A stretch of 64,000 bases of DNA from Planctomycetota bacterium (GTDB taxonomy: Bacteria; Planctomycetota; Phycisphaerae; Phycisphaerales; UBA1924), in assembly GCA_018242605.1 (NCBI GenBank), contig JAFEBP010000009.1, forward strand, positions 124,001 through 188,000. The letters run 5' to 3'. This document shows, piece by piece, positions 59,928 through 64,000 of this stretch. Under the pieces are notes generated by a model. It saw nothing but the letters and a program-made list of their open reading frames with translations. It was not told the origin of the DNA and did not search any database. Both the position numbers and the translations under genes were made by a program. Position 1 is the stretch's first letter; every line of letters begins with the position of its first letter.

Positions 59928-60608
59928 TCAGCACGAGCCTGATTCCCATGCGGCGAAGAACGTGGAGACATCGGCGCCGTCAGTTCCTCCGTCCTGATTG
60001 ACGTCGGCTTCGTCCAGCCCTTCCTCCCACGCCCCGAAGAATGCGGAGACATCGGCGCCGTCGATTCCACCGTCGGAATTGAAGTCGGCTGTGCAGGCCG
60101 GCGGACCGACTTCGGGGCCGAAGACGAGAATGAGTTCCTCGCTGGGCGAGTACGTATCTGTGTGGTCGCGGAAGATAAAGCGCACCTCGAACCGATCGCC
60201 CGCATCGGCCACGGGGATGTGGAACAGCGGATGGTAATCGAAGAAGGGGTTGCCGAACTCCATGGAATCCCCGGGCATCATGGAATGGAGGTTGTTGAGC
60301 ACCTCGATACCTGGGTCGATCGATACCAGCACTGCTCTAATGTCGGCGGCGGGAACGAGGGAGTAGAAGTCCTCCGCGGGTTCGTCTGTGTCAGCGGAGT
60401 GAAACCCGATAAGACCGGTCGCGAAGCCCTCTATTCCCGGGAAAACCGAGGGTTCGATGTGGATGGGTGTCGGAGCATGGAGGTGCGCCATAAGCCGGCC
60501 CTCTGCTGTACGGCCAACGGTAATCTCCACTTCGTCGTGGGCGAGGGCGGGGGAGACGACCAACGCAAGGAGCATGCCGACGAATCGTGTGGTGAGGGGG
60601 ATCATCAT
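59928..60608 (-). CDS. Exported protein with two dockerin-like C-terminal repeats
   Basis: 226 residues. Signal peptide residues 1-23 (GMLLALVVSPALA). The middle holds mostly beta-type sequence (EVEITVGRTAEGRLMAHLHA, FEVRFIFRDHTDTY) with His and Asp residues, without a known domain. The C-terminus has two copies of a calcium-loop motif, DFNSDGGIDGADVSAFF and DVNQDGGTDGADVSTFF, each followed by AW-E-x-G. Such dockerin-type duplicates at the extreme C-terminus are very common in planctomycete exported proteins and probably serve as anchoring or assembly tags. It is convergent with the DUF2950 gene. Confidence 0.88.
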   Translation of the reverse strand: MMIPLTTRFVGMLLALVVSPALAHDEVEITVGRTAEGRLMAHLHAPTPIHIEPSVFPGIEGFATGLIGFHSADTDEPAEDFYSLVPAADIRAVLVSIDPGIEVLNNLHSMMPGDSMEFGNPFFDYHPLFHIPVADAGDRFEVRFIFRDHTDTYSPSEELILVFGPEVGPPACTADFNSDGGIDGADVSAFFGAWEEGLDEADVNQDGGTDGADVSTFFAAWESGSC

Positions 60609-60890
60609 CAGGGGATGTTCACGTCACACCGCCTGATTGCAGTTCGGACGTGATTCACGCGCGGCGAACTGGGTATAGTCTTGAGATTCCACCATTATGT
60701 GGTTGCGAACTCCGGGAAGAGTCTTCAGTTACTACCGAACTTGGGGGAGCTCCGGGCGCGGCGCGTCGGGTCAGGATCCGACCGCCTCGGGGATCGTGTC
60801 GCTCTCAACGACTCCATCCCTCTCCGCGTCCGTCTGGGTTCGGCCGGTGTCTTGTTGTTTGGAGCGGTGATCATTCGCAAAGGAAGAATC
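60609..60890. other. Divergent intergenic region
   Basis: 282 nt between the dockerin-like gene and the putative outer-membrane protein gene. TATAGT at 60672-60677 (preceded by TGGG) is a possible -10 for the plus gene; the remaining 200 nt are GC-rich leader. Nothing else is assignable. Confidence 0.45.
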
Positions 60891-61688
60891 ATGCGTCCAT
60901 CGGAGTTGTTTGTTCGTTGCGCCATGGTGGCGGGCTTTCTCGGCATCGCGTGCTCAACCGGCAGGGCCGATGATCGTCGGTTGACGTACAGCGACGAGGC
61001 CCGGGTGACTCCCAAGGGCCAGGTCGAGTTTGAACAGTGGTTCACGTGGAAGACCCGCACCAAGGACGAGAGCGACTACAACCGGTTCGAGTTCAAGGAG
61101 GAACTGGAGATCGGCATCACCGATCATGCTCAGCTGGGGTTCGAGATCCCCGCGTGGCACTTCCAGACCGGGCCCGAGGACGAGAAGGACGGCCCGCGGC
61201 TTGACGCCTTCGCGGCGGACATCCGGTACATCTTCACCGACCCTGTCGCAGACCTGATCGGCGTAGGTTGCAAATTCGAGATCGGCATCAGCGAAGAAGT
61301 GTTCAGCCTCGAGGGCAAGCTGATCCTCCAGAAGACGTGGGACCGGTTTGAGCTGGCATACAACGCCAACATCGAGGCCGAGTGGGAGACCGAAGGCGGC
61401 GACAGCTACACGATGAAGAACGGCGAGTTCTCAGAAACGCTGGGCGCAAGCTACCAGGTGACGGACCGCCTCTACCTGGGCGGCGAGTTCCTGCACGAGG
61501 CCCCGATGCCCGACTGGCATACGGGCGAGGCGCAGAACGTCTTCCTGGGGCCCAACGCGTCGTTCCACGCGCCCTTCGATGAGAACAGGAAGAACTGGGC
61601 AATCACGGCGACCCCGCTGTTCTTCATCGTGGGAGGAGACGACGAACCGCGGTTCCAGCTCCGCATGATCTTCGAGATCGAGTTCTGA
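60891..61688 (+). CDS. Putative outer-membrane beta-barrel protein
   Basis: 265 residues from the ATG at 60891, with AAAGGAAGA 5-6 nt ahead. Signal peptide residues 1-22 (VAGFLGIACSTGRA). The mature part starts DDRRLTYSDEARVTPKGQVE and alternates polar and hydrophobic residues in short strands (FEQWFTWKTRT, RFEFKEELEIGITD, KLILQKTWDRFELAYNANIE), ending with LRMIFEIEF, a terminal Phe as in many outer-membrane barrels. I recognise no transporter motif. The c-type cytochrome gene starts on the last base of its stop codon, so the two are translationally coupled. Confidence 0.85.
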   Translation: MRPSELFVRCAMVAGFLGIACSTGRADDRRLTYSDEARVTPKGQVEFEQWFTWKTRTKDESDYNRFEFKEELEIGITDHAQLGFEIPAWHFQTGPEDEKDGPRLDAFAADIRYIFTDPVADLIGVGCKFEIGISEEVFSLEGKLILQKTWDRFELAYNANIEAEWETEGGDSYTMKNGEFSETLGASYQVTDRLYLGGEFLHEAPMPDWHTGEAQNVFLGPNASFHAPFDENRKNWAITATPLFFIVGGDDEPRFQLRMIFEIEF

Positions 61689-62050
61689 TGACGTGGCGCA
61701 CGGATATATCCACTCCCGGGGCCTTGCGGTTCACGGGCGGCCTGTTGGCGTCCGCGTGCCTCGCCGCCGCGTCCTGCGCGGGGGTTGATTCTCGCGTTCC
61801 GTCGGTGAGCGACGCGATGCTCGCCGCGCCGCCCGCCCATTCGAAGCAATCCCTTGAGAACGGACGGCGCCTGCTGCTTACTGCCTGCAACCGGTGCCAC
61901 CGCGTGTACGAGCCGGCGTCACGCGATGTCGGTGCGTGGGACTCGGTGCTCCCGGCGATGGCGCACAAGGCCGGGCTGAGCGAAGCGGACGCCTCGGACC
62001 TGCGCGGGTACATCATGGCGGCCGTGCAAACAGCCCCGTACGGACGTTGA
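61688..62050 (+). CDS. Small c-type cytochrome-like lipoprotein
   Basis: 120 residues; its ATG overlaps the upstream TGA by one base (TGATG). Signal with lipobox-like LAAASC (25-30). A single haem-binding motif CNRCH lies at 67-71 (Cys67, Cys70, His71), and Met91 is a plausible distal ligand, although spacing is short. The length after the haem motif is under 50 residues, typical of very small monohaem cytochromes. It probably carries electrons at the periplasmic side of a membrane. Coupling to a predicted outer-membrane protein is unusual and may point to a shared function. Confidence 0.85.
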   Translation: MTWRTDISTPGALRFTGGLLASACLAAASCAGVDSRVPSVSDAMLAAPPAHSKQSLENGRRLLLTACNRCHRVYEPASRDVGAWDSVLPAMAHKAGLSEADASDLRGYIMAAVQTAPYGR

Positions 62051-62057
62051 CGCCGTC

Positions 62058-62098
62058 AAAAAAGCACCGACCCCGCGTGCCACGTGCGGGGTCGGTGC
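62058..62098 (-). terminator. Rho-independent terminator of recA
   Basis: In the minus direction a 13-bp perfect stem (GCACCGACCCCGC) with a 9-nt loop is followed by TTTTTT. It starts about 22 nt after the recA stop and lies just beyond the cytochrome gene on the other strand. Confidence 0.93.
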
Positions 62099-62119
62099 GG
62101 CCACGGACTTGTGTTGGGC

Positions 62120-63472
62120 TTATTCCTCGGCGTCGCCCTCGTCGTTGCCGCCGTTGTTCGTGCCCACCGGCATCGCGATGCGGGCCTCGAGCACCTTCTG
62201 GCGGATCTCCTTGAAGAGATCGGGGTTGTCCTTGAGGAACTGCTTGGAAGCTTCGCGGCCCTGGCCCACGCGGACGTCGCCGTAGGAGAACCACGCGCCG
62301 CTCTTGGCGATGATCTTGCTGTCGACGCCCAGGTCGAGCAGATCGCCCGCGGCGGAGATGCCCTCGTTGTACATGATGTCGAACTCGGCGTCGCGGAACG
62401 GAGGAGCGACCTTGTTCTTGACGACGCGGGCGCGGGTGCGGCTGCCGACGGTCACGTCGCCCTCCTTGATGGCGCCCGTGCGGCGGACATCGATGCGGAC
62501 GCTGGCGTAGAACTTGAGGGCGCGGCCGCCGGTGGTGGTCTCGGGGCTCCCGAACATCACGCCGATCTTCTCGCGGATCTGGTTGATGAACACGACCGTG
62601 CAGTTGCTGCGGGCGATGATGCCGGTGAGCTTGCGCATCGCCTGGCTCATCAGGCGGGCCTGAAGGCCCATCGAGGCGTCGCCCATTTCACCCTCGATCT
62701 CGGCGCGGGGCACGAGGGCCGCGACGGAGTCGATGATGATGATGTCCACGGCGTTGCTGCGGACGAGCAGTTCGCAGATTTCAAGGGCCTGCTCGCCGGT
62801 GTCGGGCTGGCTGACAAGCAGGTCGTCGATATTGACGCCCAGCTTGCGGGCCCAGGAGGGGTCCAGGGCGTGCTCGGCATCGATCACCGCCGCGACGCCG
62901 CCGTCCTTCTGGGCGTTGGCGGCGACGGTGAGGGCCAGGGTGGTCTTGCCGCTGGATTCAGGCCCAAAGATCTCGATAATGCGCCCGCGGGGAATGCCGC
63001 GCCCGCCCAGGGCAAGGTCCAGCGAGATCGTGCCGGTGGAGATCCCGGGGGCGGAGAGGTAAGCCCCCTCGTCCATCTTCATGATCGAGCCCTTGCCGAA
63101 GGTCTTCTCGATCTGGCCCACGGTGAGCTCAAGAGCCTTGCGCTTGGCCTTCAACTCTTCGGCCTGCTCGGCGGAGAGCTTCGCGGCGGCGGCGAGGGCT
63201 TGCTTGTCGATCGGCTTGTCCGCGGGCTTGTCGGCCGGCTTCGCGGCCTGCGACGCGGAGGACGCGACGAGCGCGGCGGCGGGCTGCGTGGGCTTGGCAA
63301 CGACGGGAGAAGGCTTCATCTCAACCGTTTGTGCCGCGGGCTTGGATGTTCCGTTGACGGCGGGCGCCTGGGGCTTGCCCGCGATGCCCGAAGTACCTGG
63401 CACGCCGGGGATACCGAGCTTGGTGTCGGCGGGGCGAGCGGCGGGAGCGGGGGCGGTGCGTGTGTCTGCCAT
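62120..63472 (-). CDS. recA: RecA recombinase with long N-terminal extension
   Basis: 450 residues. The RecA core runs from about residue 105: [14 protein letters not shown], Walker [10 protein letters not shown], the MAW-equivalent IDAEHALDP, Walker [16 protein letters not shown], loop region [16 protein letters not shown] and the Gln switch in [15 protein letters not shown]. The C-terminus is acidic (GNDEGDAEE), as usual. The first 100 or so residues are an Ala/Pro/Lys-rich, low-complexity extension ([12 protein letters not shown] and similar) not present in E. coli RecA. The ATG at 63472 has AGGA upstream, so the extension is probably translated. The enzyme drives strand exchange and, where LexA exists, the SOS response. 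I saw no clear LexA box. Confidence 0.97.
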   Translation of the reverse strand: MADTRTAPAPAARPADTKLGIPGVPGTSGIAGKPQAPAVNGTSKPAAQTVEMKPSPVVAKPTQPAAALVASSASQAAKPADKPADKPIDKQALAAAAKLSAEQAEELKAKRKALELTVGQIEKTFGKGSIMKMDEGAYLSAPGISTGTISLDLALGGRGIPRGRIIEIFGPESSGKTTLALTVAANAQKDGGVAAVIDAEHALDPSWARKLGVNIDDLLVSQPDTGEQALEICELLVRSNAVDIIIIDSVAALVPRAEIEGEMGDASMGLQARLMSQAMRKLTGIIARSNCTVVFINQIREKIGVMFGSPETTTGGRALKFYASVRIDVRRTGAIKEGDVTVGSRTRARVVKNKVAPPFRDAEFDIMYNEGISAAGDLLDLGVDSKIIAKSGAWFSYGDVRVGQGREASKQFLKDNPDLFKEIRQKVLEARIAMPVGTNNGGNDEGDAEE

Positions 63473-63798
63473 GACTGGGCTTCCTGTCCTTGTCTGGTGA
63501 TCGCCGCCGGAACGGAAACCAGGCCAGACCTACTCGTCGCGGGTTCGTTTCACCGCTCTGGTGCGGAGCAAACGGTCCGGGGCGGCGACGCTCGCGAGCC
63601 GGACGCATGAGACTACGTGAACCCTAACGAGCGAGTCAAACGGGAGGCGGTGAAATTTTCTCAAAATCATGTAAGTGGCTGAAAACAAGGGATTTGCGCC
63701 GATTTGACCGGCGACACACGCACCCGCGGCGTCCCGGCGACAGCCGTCGCGACGGCTACCTAGGACGACCAAACCACGCGGGGTTACGCTTGATCCGC
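63473..63798. other. Divergent region between recA and a protein kinase gene
   Basis: 326 nt. It holds the putative recA promoter (63610-63639) and an AT-rich patch at 63650-63690 (CTCAAAATCATG region). No LexA-type palindrome such as GAAC-N4-GTTC was found. No gene is supported. Confidence 0.5.
63610..63639 (-). promoter_or_regulatory. Possible recA promoter
   Basis: In the minus direction TTGACT, 18 nt, then TAGTCT. The leader would be about 130 nt. Confidence 0.35.
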
Positions 63799-64000
63799 AT
63801 GCCCTCGGTTTCGCCACAAGACACGCTTCCGTTTCCGCCGCCGCGGATTGAGCCGCCGAGCGAAGAGGCCGCGCCGGTGCGCATGCCCGAGGGCTTCATC
63901 GGGATGTCGCTGATCGGCCGCGGCAACAGCGGCGAGGTGTACAAGGCGCACGATCTGGAACGCAAGACGGATGTGGCGATCAAGGTGGTGCGATTGTCGC
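63799..64000 (+). CDS. Serine/threonine protein kinase, N-terminus only
   Basis: An open frame starts at the ATG at 63799 and runs off the right edge (67 codons seen). After about 35 Pro/Glu-rich residues, the glycine-rich loop of Hanks-type kinases appears (IGRGNSGEVYKAHD, pattern G-x-G-x-x-G-x-V), followed by VAIKVVRLS with the invariant ATP-binding Lys. Planctomycetes encode many such kinases. The rest of the kinase domain and any sensor part lie outside the window. Confidence 0.85.
   Translation, partial: MPSVSPQDTLPFPPPRIEPPSEEAAPVRMPEGFIGMSLIGRGNSGEVYKAHDLERKTDVAIKVVRLS

Noticed and set aside
62084..63610. Plus-strand open frame of 508 codons
   Set aside because: Exact shadow of recA; Gly/Asp/Leu-rich product of no family.
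63473..63798. LexA/SOS box upstream of recA
   Set aside because: No GAAC-N4-GTTC or CTGT-N8-ACAG palindrome could be found by eye.

Overview
Kind of organism. The window is GC-rich and looks like a planctomycete, most likely of the Phycisphaerae type. The evidence is an exosortase plus EpsI pair, exported proteins with PEP-CTERM-like tails (one ending ...LGLGGLVVGRRRR, three with a PLPP-A/S-AY variant), a protein with two dockerin-like calcium repeats at its C-terminus, and neighbouring DUF3300 and DUF2950 genes. No IS element, integrase, CRISPR array, rRNA or tRNA gene was found.

Layout. (1) 1-38.1 kb, all minus strand: one exopolysaccharide (EPS) locus. In transcription order it holds a NusG-like elongation factor; a 1,770-residue secreted GH56/Fn3/beta-helix protein; an unknown GT-A-like protein; a polysaccharide deacetylase; a sugar dehydratase, nucleotidyltransferase and aminotransferase; GT4; a GNAT/FemAB-like transferase; a Wzx flippase; a Wzy-like polymerase; an acyltransferase; an APH-fold kinase; a methyltransferase; further glycosyltransferases and an epimerase; a UDP-HexNAc dehydrogenase; a WecG-type transferase; a degenerate nucleotidyltransferase; exosortase; EpsI; a Wzc-like chain-length/kinase protein; the initiating phosphoglycosyltransferase; and a very large TPR membrane protein running off the left edge. 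At least eleven junctions are 4-nt start/stop overlaps, so this is probably one very long operon. (2) 38.1-42.8 kb: a more AT-rich stretch with three exported proteins carrying the PLPP tail. Two are close paralogues on opposite strands with matching promoter-like and terminator sequences. (3) 42.9-45.0 kb, plus strand: a GT2 and a sugar epimerase. (4) 45.1-46.5 kb, minus strand: an aromatic-amino-acid-type PLP decarboxylase behind a hairpin leader. (5) 46.8-56.2 kb, minus strand: a second polysaccharide system of the ABC-transporter type (Wzm, Wzt with a C-terminal sugar-binding domain, a double methyltransferase with a long coiled coil, a GT2-GT4 fusion, an ArnT-like GT-C). (6) 56.7-62.1 kb: a classical PEP-CTERM-like protein, DUF3300, DUF2950, a dockerin-like protein, a putative outer-membrane protein and a small c-type cytochrome. 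(7) 62.1-64 kb: recA with a long N-terminal extension, and the start of a Ser/Thr protein kinase gene.

How it may work together. The left locus has every part of a Wzx/Wzy-dependent EPS pathway: initiation, nucleotide-sugar synthesis, assembly, flipping, polymerisation, chain-length control, decoration and a possible hydrolase. An exosortase is built in. The nearby PLPP-tailed proteins are its natural candidate substrates. The NusG-like protein, encoded first, may act as a dedicated processivity factor for the locus. The right locus would export a second polysaccharide whose end is capped by methylation and whose length may be set by a coiled coil, as in the E. coli WbdD/Wzt logic.
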